Below, piece by piece: positions 1-10,500 of a DNA stretch of 64,000 bases; within the stretch, counting starts at the first letter, position 1, and each line of letters begins with the position of its first letter. Below the pieces are notes generated by a model. That model ran no database searches. It was not told the DNA's origin and saw only the letters and a program-made list of their open reading frames with translations. Source of the stretch: Garcia nutans (Eukaryota; Streptophyta; Magnoliopsida; Malpighiales; Euphorbiaceae); NCBI GenBank assembly GCA_947685225.1, contig CANTUV010000024.1:50806001-50870000 (forward strand), in the 5' to 3' direction. The translations under genes and the position numbers were made by a program.

Positions 1-225
1 TTTTTAGTCTATCTATTTACTTAATATATTCATCTAATTAATTTATTTTTCTTAAATTTTCTTTAAAAAAAACAAAAAAGGAAACAAAAATATAAAAAGA
101 AACAGAAAAGAAAAAATACAAAACAAACAAAAATACAAAAAAAACAAGAAACAAAAGAAAAGAAAAAAAAAACAAGAAAACGAAAATGAAAAAATAATTT
201 GTTGTTAAAATAAATAATTACCTTA

Positions 226-345
226 TTCTTTTGATTTGAACTGCGATGGAGCCGCATCTAGTAGATTTATATTTCCATTTTCATGCCGTCGAATAAATTC
301 CAATAACTCAACATTAGATCGAGTTCCTGATCTTGAAGCATACAT
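226..345 (-). pseudogene. First exon of the antisense gene carried by family-X copy C
   Basis: On the - strand an ATG at 345-343 opens a reading frame of about 39 codons. It begins MYASRSGTRSNVELLEF and continues with an R-R-H-E-N-G-N block. A TAA lies directly before a possible splice donor (AAG|GTAATT, near 226-222). The same peptide is found antisense in element B (about 43893-43780), where the ATG has changed to ATA. The conservation in two copies, and the TATA box about 100 bp upstream in both, suggest the true 5' exon of the antisense PMD-type gene. The rest of the gene lies left of the window. Function of this exon is unknown. Confidence 0.55.
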
Positions 346-445
346 TTTTCCAAAAATGTATGCTAAACTCTCTAAAATGAAAGGCTTGTAGCTATGAATG
401 AATGAAATGAAGAAGTTTGTTGTGAGTGAAATGAAGAAATCAGTC

Positions 446-605
446 GTTTATATAGAGGAACGGCAAAGAAAAAAAATTCAAAAAGTAAATTTCGCTATTG
501 ATGAATAGTAGGGCACTATTTATAAATAGTAGGATACTATTTATAAATAGTACTATTTGTAAATAGTAGGTATTATTTATGAATAGTAAATAGTAAATGA
601 ATAGT
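446..605 (-). promoter_or_regulatory. Antisense promoter of copy C: TATA box plus palindrome array
   Basis: On the - strand a canonical TATA box (CTCTATATAAACG, 458-446) stands about 100 bp before the antisense ATG. Upstream of it on that strand (about 503-605) are several copies of the perfect palindrome ACTATTTATAAATAGT and near variants. The same arrangement is at 43986-44155 in element B. The conservation suggests a real pol II promoter for the antisense gene. Its activity is inferred. Confidence 0.6.
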
Positions 606-822
606 GACTACACAGTAAATATATAGGAAACTCAATTATTCAATTTAATCATTCAAATACTTATGTGTATATAAATATTTTTTGTACTTTTAAAATATTT
701 TTACACGCAGGGGATAAGGAGAAGATATATGCATGTGCATGGTAAAAATTAGCTAAATTTTTTGCAAATTCCTTTAGTATACTACTGACTATAATTATTT
801 TTTACAGACAATTAAATCTCTC

Positions 823-1365
823 TTAGCTCGGGTCCAAAACCCAAATTATTCTTAAGTCCAGAACTTAGCTCGGGTCCAGAACCCAAATTACCATTAGGTC
901 CAAAACCTAAAATTTCCTTTTAAGCCCATAACTTAGCTCGGGTCTAGAACCCAAATTACCCTTAGGTCCAGAACCTAAAATCTCTCTTAAGTCCAAAACT
1001 TAGCTTGGGTCCAGAACCCAAATTACCCTTAGGTCCAGAACCTAAAATCTTCCTTAAGTCCAGAACTTAGCTCGGGTCCAGAACCCAAATTACCCTTAGG
1101 TCCAGAACCTAAAATTCCTCTTAAGTCCAGAACTTAGCTTGGGTCTAGAACCTAAATTACCTTTAGATCCAAAACCTAAAATCTCTCTTAAGTCCAGAAC
1201 TTATCTCGGGTCCAGAACCCAAATTATCCTTAGGTCCATAACTTAAAATCCTTTTTAAGTCTAGAACTTAGCTCAGGTCCAGAACCCAAATTATCCTTGG
1301 GTCCAGAATCTAAAATTACCCTTGAGTCCAAAACACTAACCGAGTCCAGAACCCAAAACATCAAC
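823..1365 (+). repeat. 67-bp minisatellite before the 3' LTR of copy C
   Basis: About eight tandem units of roughly 67 bp, each made of three related sub-units built on a GGTCCAGAACC(C/T)AAA core. The same unit is repeated about 15 times at 44364-45385 in element B. It ends about 65 bp before the polypurine tract. Confidence 0.85.
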
Positions 1366-1442
1366 CATCTCAGAAAAATTAAGTCTTATTGCTTTTCATT
1401 CTCTTTTGTTGTAGTCTCAGATCGTTCAAGCAGGGGGCAAAC

Positions 1443-3632
1443 TGTAAACCCTTAATTTTTGACCCAGTCTGGTCTGATATTTTTTTATATAGTCCAAATA
1501 ATTTTGTGGTATTTTAATTAAATAATATTTATTTTAGTATTTATTATTTATAATTTTTTAATAACAATGGTAAAGTTAAATAAATAAATAATAAAAATAA
1601 AAATCGATGACAAAAAAATCGACGTCGAAAAAAATTCATCGCCAAAGGTTGAATCGGCCAGGCCAATTCGCCCGCAGGAATTTCTTGTGGGCGGCCAATT
1701 TGCCTGCAACGATTTTCACTCGCTCACAAGTTTTCACCCGCAGCAATTTTAAGCACTCACAATTCTTGACCCACCAGCAAGTTTTTTGCCAGCGCAATTT
1801 TCCAACGAATTTTTTTCCGAAACCAAATTCTATTTGGTTTTGGTTTCTTTTCCTAAATTGGTTTAATTTTCTTAAACAATTAGAAGTAGGTTTGTGATTT
1901 TTTCTATAAATAACACATTAAAACTCAGAATTAAGGGATGAGAAAAATTGGTTTTTACTAGAGGAAAACCTTGGACTTCTGAAGGAGGAAAAAAAGAGAC
2001 AGAAAAACCCTAGTAAGCAGGAGACATTAGCAACAAGAAGCAATCAACAATCCATCAAAGGCAGCAACACTGCCTTTGTCATTGTTCATCCAGAAATCAA
2101 TTTTGGTGGAACCAACGAACGGAGGTTTGATTATAAATCTTTGCTTTGATTATATTTACAATGTTATTGCCATATTTTCTTTTAAATACATCTATCATTG
2201 ATTTTTGTTTCAGTAACCTAAATCATTAAAATTTGTAATATGTTCATCCAGTAACCTTAATCAGTGATTAAAACTTCAAAACCCTAAAACTGCTATTTTG
2301 TTTCCAAAAGCCTTAAAAACCCTAAACTGCTCTTCTGTTTCCAAAAAATCTTAAAAACCCTAAATCGTTTCTTCTACTTCCAAAAACCTTAAAAAACCCT
2401 AAACTGCTCTTCTGTTTCCAAAAACCTTAAAACCCCTAAATCATTTCTTCTGCTTCCAAAAACCTTAAAAAACCCTATATTATTTCTTCTGCTTCCAAAA
2501 ACCTTAAAAGCCCTAAATTATTTTTTTGTTTCCAAAAACCTTAAAAACCCTAAATTGCTCTTCTGTTTCCAAAAACCTTAAAACCTTAAATCGTTTCTTC
2601 TGTTTTCAAAAACTTTAAAAACTCTAAATTATTTTCCCCGAACTATTTTCATCTAATTCCTAACTTTTTGTCCAAAATTTCTAAATGTCTTCTTAAATCT
2701 CCAAAACCCTAATTTCATAATGTTAGCCCTAAACCCTAATTTGATTAACCAAAAACCTTACTACTTTCTTAAATTTATAAAACCTTAATCCATTCCATTT
2801 TTTCAAAATCTTTATAGTAGCCTAAATAATAATAATAATAATTTCAAAATCCCCAAAACCCTAAATGTTAATTAAAGAATTCTAAATTGAGACATAAACC
2901 TAAATTTGTTTCTTTATTTGCTTTATTTAATTTTAGATTTGATTATGTAGTTTATTATATGTTTTGATGGTTGATTTATTTAATTTCATTGCTTAATTTA
3001 TTTAATTTATCATGGATGGATATTTTCTTTATTATTATGATTATTTTTTGTTTCTTTTAGTATTAAAATTGTAAGAGGTATGTTTCCACTTTGTGGATAC
3101 CTCATTAATTAATTTCTATGTAATTTAAATTTCTTTTGTATTTTGGACCAATGTAAAGGACATGTTTCTACCTTTCGGTGGGTTTCCTATTTAGTTTAGA
3201 CATGAATGATGTAAGGACATGTTTCCATCCTCGGATAGGTGTCCATTTATTTATTTTGCTTGGACATTGCTTTGATTTTAATATAATGATGTTTTATTTC
3301 AATTATTGCGTGTAATATGGATAATATTGTTATACTTAAGAATTTTATAATATTAAGACTTGCAAAGGAGGCCGGTTCCAATGAACCGGGCGTTGTGGAG
3401 GTGCTGGGCCATTTCTCACCTTTCCCACACTTACCCAACTTTTCAAACCCATTAGGGGGTTGGGGATTCCTTAGGAATCAAGTCATCCACCCCTTTCTTT
3501 TTCCTTGCCCATCCGAGTGGTGACTCCATTTTCTTAGGGCTTAGACCCGTGTTCTTTAAGGCCTCGAGTCTAAACAGTGCCGAAGTCGCAAGAACCATTC
3601 CATCAGGAGTGGGGGCAAAATCCCAGCTCACA
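1443..3632 (+). repeat. 3' LTR of family-X copy C (2.19 kb)
   Basis: It runs from TGTAAACCC (1443) to CTCACA (3632) and matches the LTRs of elements A and B along its length. Inside are an array of subrepeats with CCCTAAA words (about 2270-2860) and three hairpin-forming direct repeats (3077-3101, 3158-3187, 3215-3244). Short reading frames in it are not genes. Confidence 0.85.
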
Positions 3633-5394
3633 AAATGGAGTCGTCACCCAGACGGGCTAAGAAAGAAAAGAAAAGGATGGATGACTCAATTTCTAAGGAA
3701 TCCCCAACCTCCTATTGGGTTCGAAAAGTTGGGTAACCATGGAGAAGATGAGAATGACCCAACACCCCAAAATACCCAGTTCATTGGAACCGGCCTCCTT
3801 TTTAGGTCTAGATATTATTAAATTCTTTATTATTATCATATTATCCATATCACATGCAATTTAAAGAAATAATTCATTTATCATATTGTAGAAATAAAAT
3901 AAACAAAATAGGCATCCATCCAAGGATGAAAAATTTCTCTTACAAAGTCCAAAACCCAAAATATAAACAAATAAGATAGGACAACCACTAATTGATGAAA
4001 ATGTACCCTTTACAAAATCCTTAGAAGGTAAATTGAATTACATAATCAAAACCAAGGCACCCATAAAGTGAAAATATGCCTTTTACATCATACTTCAATT
4101 CCAAAATAATAACAAATTCCAATCCCATAAACACACAAATAATAATAATCATAAAATTGGGGCTTAATTAAAAGAAAATTAAAATTGCAATCCATTATCA
4201 CATCTTAATATTAATCCCTAATGAAATATAGTGCGTAACACACATTGTCATCCTGCAAACTAGTTAACGGGTAGCGCGCCTTGCAAGGGATCGGGAGCAA
4301 TGCCCCCCGAAAGGTTAACGGTTTACAAGGTAGGATTTTGTTATGGGATTATGATTTTATTGTAGAAACTATGATTAAAATATGATATTTGAGGTGTAAT
4401 ATTAAAAGTAGGGTTTGGGTGGCTAATTAGGGTTTTGGTATTTTGGAATTAGAAATTAAGGTTTTGGAATTTAGGAATTGGGAAATAGGGTCTTGAAATT
4501 TAGGAATTAGGAATTAAGGTTTTGTAATTTATGATTTTAGTTTTTAGGAATTGGGAATTAAGGTTTTGGTATTTGGAATTAGGTTTTAATCCTAAGTTAA
4601 CATCACAAAAGATTGGATTATCAAACTAAGATTAAAAGCGTGCAATTAGGGTTTGGAACTTAAAGCCACGGTTACTGGATGAAATTTGTAAAATTGGATT
4701 AATATGCAAGAAAATGGCAATGTATTTAAACGAAATTTACTAATAAATATAATTGATACAAAGTAAATCAATAATTGACACAAAGTAAATTGTACCTATG
4801 TTGTCAATTCTACCAAGGTAATTCTATTGAACCAAGCCTACTGTCTATAATTGTTTGGAGAGCCTGGATCAATTAACATCTTGGTCAAGTGAAGCAATTT
4901 GAAGACAATTGCTTCTTGCCTCTCTATTTTCTTTTTTGCCTTTTGTTTTAACTAATTGTTCGCTGCTTTTCTTTTATTTTTAATTATTGTATTCTCAATT
5001 ACCTTTTGAAAGTTGTGGCTCTCTCTTTTTCTATTTGTTAATTGCCGTTTTATGTGCAATATTAGGGGAAAGTTTAATAGTCTTAAACCTTGTTGGAAAA
5101 GACAATCCAATCCTATTTCAATTAAAATTATTTGAAATCATGGTAGAAGCCATGCCAATTCGACATGATCTTTGGCTTTTGGGTCAAACCAAGTTAGTTT
5201 AGGTCAAATGAAGTCGGTCCATCTTTGTTTTGGGCTTTTAAAATTAAAATGGACTCATTTCAATCCTTTAAAATTTTAATAAGACTGGGTTTATGCTTTT
5301 AAAATTTTACCGGACTAGGTTTAAGCTTCTTGTACTTTGCTTGACCTTTTTAATTAGGACTAAATTTAATCCATGCAAAAATTAAGGGTCTAAA
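3633..5394 (-). repeat. Family-X LTR, opposite orientation, truncated (D)
   Basis: Read on the + strand, this is the reverse complement of a family-X LTR from about position 115 of that strand (AATGGAGTCGTCACC) to its other end (AAAATTAAGGGTCTAAA, 5394). The A/C-rich rows with CCACC..GGTGG hairpins and the AGGGTTT-type subrepeats are recognisable but diverged. Immediately after 5394 the LINE coding sequence begins, so D is an LTR inserted in the LINE. Whether it is a solo LTR cannot be decided because its other end is outside the window. Confidence 0.7.
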
Positions 5395-5655
5395 ATGAGT
5401 TAGACAAATTATGGAAAATGGAAGAGCAATTTTGGTATCAAAGATGTAGAGTTAAATGGTTTTCAGCAGGGATCAAAAACACAAAATTTTTCCATGCATA
5501 TACATTATCAAAAAGGGCTCACAATACCATCCTTAAACTCAAAAATGATGATGGAGAACGGATTGAGGATAAGATAACTCTCCATAACATGGTCTTGAAC
5601 TTTTATAAGAATATATATAAGGCAAATTCTACTGACTACCAAGACCAAGTAATCT
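5395..5655 (+). pseudogene. L1-type LINE ORF2 fragment 1
   Basis: The frame reads through a stretch typical of plant L1 ORF2 between the endonuclease and the reverse transcriptase: EEQFWYQRCRVKWFSAG, then NTKFFHA, then LKNDDGERIED and a FYKNIYK block. This matches the common plant pattern W-x-Q-R-S-R-x-x-W-L-x-x-G-D-x-N-T-x-F-F-H. The reading frame is cut at 5655 by the SINE-like dimer and resumes after 6242. The 5' part of the LINE is not in the window. Confidence 0.8.
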
Positions 5656-6242
5656 TGTAACGACCCTCCCCGACCAGGTCGGCTGCCCGGCCCACTAGTG
5701 GCTTACGGCCCGGCCTTTTCACCACCTGGGCACGGAGTCCGCAGGAGGCAAGCGATCGCTACAGTACTGGACAGCCCTCGCGGCCCACCCAGCAGGATTT
5801 GTTTATTTGGCCCCCTAAGGAGTCGCCTCCCTGGATCGAACCCCTGACCTCCCACTTAAGAGAGCCAGCGAGAACCATCCAGTACCATTTCTGCTCCTTT
5901 TTAACTGTAACGACCCTCCCCGACCAGGTCGGCTGCCCGGCCCACTAGTGGCTTACGGCCCGGCCTTTTCACCACCTGGGCACGGAGTCTGCAGGAGGCA
6001 AGAGCAGAAATGGTACTGGATGGTTCTCGCTGGCTCTCTTAAGTGGGAGGTCAGGGGTTCGATCCAGGGAGGCGACTCCTTAGGGGGCCAAATAAACAAA
6101 TCCTGCTGGGTGGGCCGCGAGGGCTGTCCAGTACTGTAGCGATCGCTTGCCTCCTGCGGACTCCGTGCCCAGGTGGTGAAAAGGCCGGGCCGTAAGCCAC
6201 TAATGGGCCGGGCAGCCGACCTGGTCGGGGAGGGTCGTTACA
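5656..6242. mobile_element. Inverted dimer of a GC-rich tRNA-derived SINE
   Basis: A conspicuously GC-rich island. A unit of about 250 bp lies on the - strand (5656-5906), followed by a truncated second - strand copy (5907-6002) and a nearly exact inverted copy on the + strand (6003-6242). The outer ends are TGTAACGACCC and GGGTCGTTACA. The + unit has a pol III-like A-box candidate (TGGTTCTCGCTGG, about 6021-6033) and a good B box (GGTTCGATCC, about 6056-6065), as in tRNA-derived SINEs. Flanks AATCT (5651-5655) and GATCT (6243-6247) match in four of five bases, and LINE sequence lies on both sides. No protein is encoded. An alternative is a foldback DNA element. Confidence 0.65.
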
Positions 6243-7571
6243 GATCTAGCACTTACATTCCCAGATTCCATATGATCTAAATTCCTCTATCTATCTTATT
6301 CCCTCTCCAGAGGAAATCTTTTTAGGTTGTAAAAAGCATGGTCCCATTTAAAACTCCTGGTCCATATAGGTATCCGAGTTTCTTTTATCATATATTTTGG
6401 CCAACCATAAGATGATATATCATAAGAGAATTCCAAAGTTTCTTTAAAAGAGAGGTCATAGATCTATCATTGAATGCCACTAATATTGTGCTCATCCCTA
6501 AAATAACTCACCTTGAATCCCTTCAACAATTTTGCTCAATGTCTTTATGTAATTTTTCTTATAAAATCATCTCCAAGATTTTGACAACTAGATTAAAACC
6601 TTTCCTTAATGATATTGTCCCCCCAAGAACAAGGTGCTTTTATTCCAGGGTGTGTAACACATGAAAATATTCTTGTTGCCCCTAAACTTTTTCGTTCTTT
6701 AAAGAATAAGCTAGCTAATAATTCTTGGAACATGATCATCAAATTAAATATGAACAAAGCCAGTGACAAGGTATAATGGACTTTTTCATAAAAAAAATAT
6801 TGAGATCTATGGTTTTTTTGAAAATTCCATCAAACTATTTATGCAATGTGTGTCCTCTATCTTATGCTATCATTATGAATGGGAACTGTATTGGCCATTT
6901 TCAACTAACCAATACTTTATCACAATTGCCCTTTCTATGCTCTTACACTAAGTAGTGGTGGATGATTTGATAAAGGGATTTTACATCAAAAGGAACTTAC
7001 CCCTATTTCCTCACCTCTTTGTTTGTTGACGATACTTTTTTATGTGGTAAAGCAAGTATTGAAGAAGCACTTTCCTTTATGCTAATTCTTGATTTTTATT
7101 GTGTGGCTTCTAGCCAGGCTATCAATTTCATGTATCTAAGGTTGCTTTTAATAACTCTACCCCATAAAATATCAATCATGAAATCTCACAATTCCTGGGT
7201 ATGACAGAAATGATTTGAGTTGAGAACTACCTCAGAATCCCATCTCAATAGGGAGCCTTAGAAAAATTGGCATTACCCTTTCTTAAAGAAGGATTATGAC
7301 AAAGTCCAATTATAGTAGCACAATCTTCTTTCTGATGTAGGCAAGGAAATTCTTATCAAATATGTCCTCATAGTTATCCCAACCCATGTAATTTCCTACT
7401 TCCTTTTCCAAATGGCTTCTCCAAGGATCTGGATCGCTCCATCTCTACCTTTAGGTGAAATTTTGAAAAATAGGGAAAGAGCAATTGTTGAAGAAAATCG
7501 GATGTTCTAACTAAATCCAAATATAAAGAAGGCTTGGGGTTCAAAGATTTCTTTTTATTTAATATATCAGT
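6243..7571 (+). pseudogene. L1-type LINE ORF2 fragment 2 (reverse transcriptase)
   Basis: Continues ORF2 with many stops and frameshifts. Recognisable blocks are NIVLIPKITHLESLQQF followed by LCNFSYKIISKILTTRLKP (fingers/palm of a plant L1 RT), a Q-G-A-F-I-P-G-like block near 6640, and FVDDTFLCGKASIEEA (about 7019-7066). In that last block the usual F-A-D-D catalytic motif reads F-V-D-D. A GLGFKDFFLFN block near 7530 is the conserved region after the RT. Clearly non-functional. It breaks off at 7571 where a TGTAACAC-type repeat begins. Confidence 0.8.
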
Positions 7572-10500
7572 TGTAACACACTTATACCCTATATACATAT
7601 AGTACATATACCCCATATACATAAAGTGCATATATAGAAAGAGTGATACGGTAATTTACTATAGAATCACCCTCTTTAAATATATTTATATTTAAAATAT
7701 AATTGGATTAATTTACAAGATAAAATCTTTAAGAAAAATTTGCTAAAGTTTTGTCAGTAATAACAAAAAATCCCAAATTATCAAAAACACAGCCTACATA
7801 AAAATCACACTCCCAAAATTCAGACTTTTATAAAAAAAAAAAAAAACCCAACACTTCTCCATACTATGTTCAAGTATTTATCTCTCACATATAAAGTACT
7901 TTGATTACATTTACAATACTAAAACCTTATTTACATATTACAAACTCTTACAATGTACTTGTACGAAATTCTTTGAACTTTCCATGGATTACAAAACACC
8001 AAATATGTAGGTCTAGTGGCAAAACACAACCTTCAATGCCAGTCCCAAAACTCAAACCTGTCTAAAACTATTTACACTTCCTTACTCTACACTTTAATTA
8101 CCTATGCGATGCATTTCAACCATGCTAAGCCTGAGAGCTTAGTAGTACATACTTTGATCAAAATAAACATTTTAAAACCAATGCACATTCTCCATGTCAC
8201 ACAGCAAATCATGCTATCATCATAATATAACACTCATTTACTCATTCATTATTAATCCATAAATCATCATTTAAATATATCACATTGCACAACACACACA
8301 AGTCTCTACGCAAAATCCAAGTTCCAGAATAGTTTATTTAGGCTATCACAAGATCGGTTTCACAACCCAACTCTACTCAAGTCTATGCTCAAACCCATCT
8401 TAGCTTTGCTCAGGTCAAACTCATTCTCAAGACCTAGCTCTGGTCAAATCTATCAACATATGTAACATCAACATCAACATTTTAGAACAAGTAATTGCGC
8501 AGAGCTAACACACAAAAACACATTATGTTTTCATATACTCTATACTATTCCTCATTTACACTTCCTTAAACATTTTTCCACCATGTTTGAATACCGTAAC
8601 CATTTTTCGCATTTCTCATTCTCTTTAAGCATCACCCATAGTCACAACCTCATTATGATTCATTTCCACATTTTATCACATTTCAAAGCAACAATACACA
8701 TGTTACAAATCATAAAATAATATTAACATACCACCTAAAAATCATATCCAACCACCATTTTAAAATGGTCAAATGTCCAATGTAATACTCATCACAAAAC
8801 TATATGCCATTTCATATATTATGTGAATAACCACATTTCAAAGCAACAATATACAATATGCCAAACATGAACTTTTAAAATAAATGTTAGAAAAGTATGT
8901 ACAAACATTTTTTAACTTCCAACTCAACCCAGTATCATATTCCAAGCCTCAAATCCCAAAATCCTTAAGCCTCACCACTTGTACCAATTTAGCTTACACA
9001 CACATAAGATAAGAAACAAGCCAGATTATTCAATTAAATTCATTTCCATGCTTAATTTATATCAAACTATCATTAATTACTCAAATTCTATAAATTTCCC
9101 AATAAAACCCTAATTTCTCCTTTTACTACCTTTCTCAATCTTCACCCAACCAATGTCTTTTCCACAAACCAACCCTAAAATCATATCATATCCTTCAAAA
9201 CAACATCAAAACAATCCATTTAAATAATTAAAAACACCTCCATCAAAAACTCTAATTTTACATAACCTTCCCATAAACCCTAACTTCACCAAATCTCAAT
9301 CATTTCCACCAAATAACCTTAAAATCAATATATATACATCAAAACTACTTCAAAACAACCCATATTAACAATTATAAACTTCTCCATAAAAAATTTCCAA
9401 AAATCACATATCTTGAAACTTATAAAAATCAAGCTAAAAGTAGAAATTACTTACTTAAACCTTAATTAATCTTCAGAACCACTTTAAAACCCTTAAATTT
9501 CTTGCGAGATTTGAAGTGTTTAATGAAGAAACTCCTCCCTCTCATTCTTCCATGAAAATTTCGGCCACCATAGTCAAATGAGGAAGAAGATGGCTTTTCA
9601 TATACTAAGTTTCTAATATTACCCCTCACTTTTATATATAATTACAAAATAATTAATTAAGATATTAAGATATTGTCCTTCTTCTTCCTATCCAATATTC
9701 AATTTTAATTTTTTTCTGTTAATATTAAATATATATTGATCTTTAACCTTTTCACTTTTTGACTTTTACCATTTTTTTCTTTTAGTGAAAGTGTATGTAT
9801 TATGTACATGTTAGGTATATACCATGTATATATTATATATATCCAATGTATATCTTGTATATACATTAGGTATATATTATACATATACCTCTCCTAGCAC
9901 TCTAATTACACCTCCACATTAATTATACAATTATATTTAAATTTATGATGACCATCCATGATATCTAAACAATGTTGGATTGGACAACTTGAGATGAACT
10001 TTTATCAAAATTGCTCCTTCTTAGAGAAATGATAGACCTCACCCTTTTTAGGGATGGAGAAGTATGGTGGACATAAGAATCATATTGATAGGAGTATGAG
10101 ATGGATGATCAATGCCACATGCCACCCCTAGTTTGGATAGGAAAAAGGTAGGGTGAGACAATCCTAAAGTTAGGATCCGCTTAAAGCCACCAGATACCAT
10201 GAAGAACTTTCTTCAGAATATGTTCAGGTCATTTAATATCTTAACAGAAACATATATTAATATAACTTTATTTATTTTTAAGTTTATAGACATAAGTACA
10301 ACCCTTATTATTACATTGCACCTAATGGAGAACTACAGAATAGAAATATGTTACAAACTTTATTTATTATTACATAAACTGCTTCTAGAACTAACCAATA
10401 GAGTGAATATCTGGAAAGTAGGAATCTAGATGCTCCAACCTGTAGATCACTAATCTAAAAAAAATGGTGATGAGGTGTAGCTGTCAACTCAATGAATCAT

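Larger units (their letters stand above)
1..3632 (+). mobile_element. Family-X LTR retrotransposon copy C, 3' part only
   Basis: The window opens inside this element. In order it shows the antisense first exon and promoter, a minisatellite, a polypurine tract (AGCAGGGGGCAAAC, 1429-1442) and a 3' LTR (1443-3632). It aligns by eye with the 3' part of element B (about 43620-47723), which fixes its orientation as +. The LTR end (...CTCACA, 3632) abuts, in opposite orientation, an LTR of the same family that lacks its first ~115 bp. The simplest reading is that C inserted into that LTR; the 5' half of C and the missing LTR piece would lie left of the window. No gag is visible in the part present. 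Confidence 0.8.

Noticed and set aside
1607..1897. 96-codon frame in the LTR of copy C
   Set aside because: It lies in the repeat part of the LTR and is disrupted in the LTRs of A and B; no domain.
2270..2860. Interstitial telomere tract
   Set aside because: CCCTAAA words are scattered among other sequence in LTR subrepeats, not head-to-tail.
5656..6242. MITE or foldback DNA transposon as explanation of the palindrome
   Set aside because: Each arm has pol III A/B-box-like sequence and a third, truncated copy is present, which fits SINE units better; kept as an alternative.
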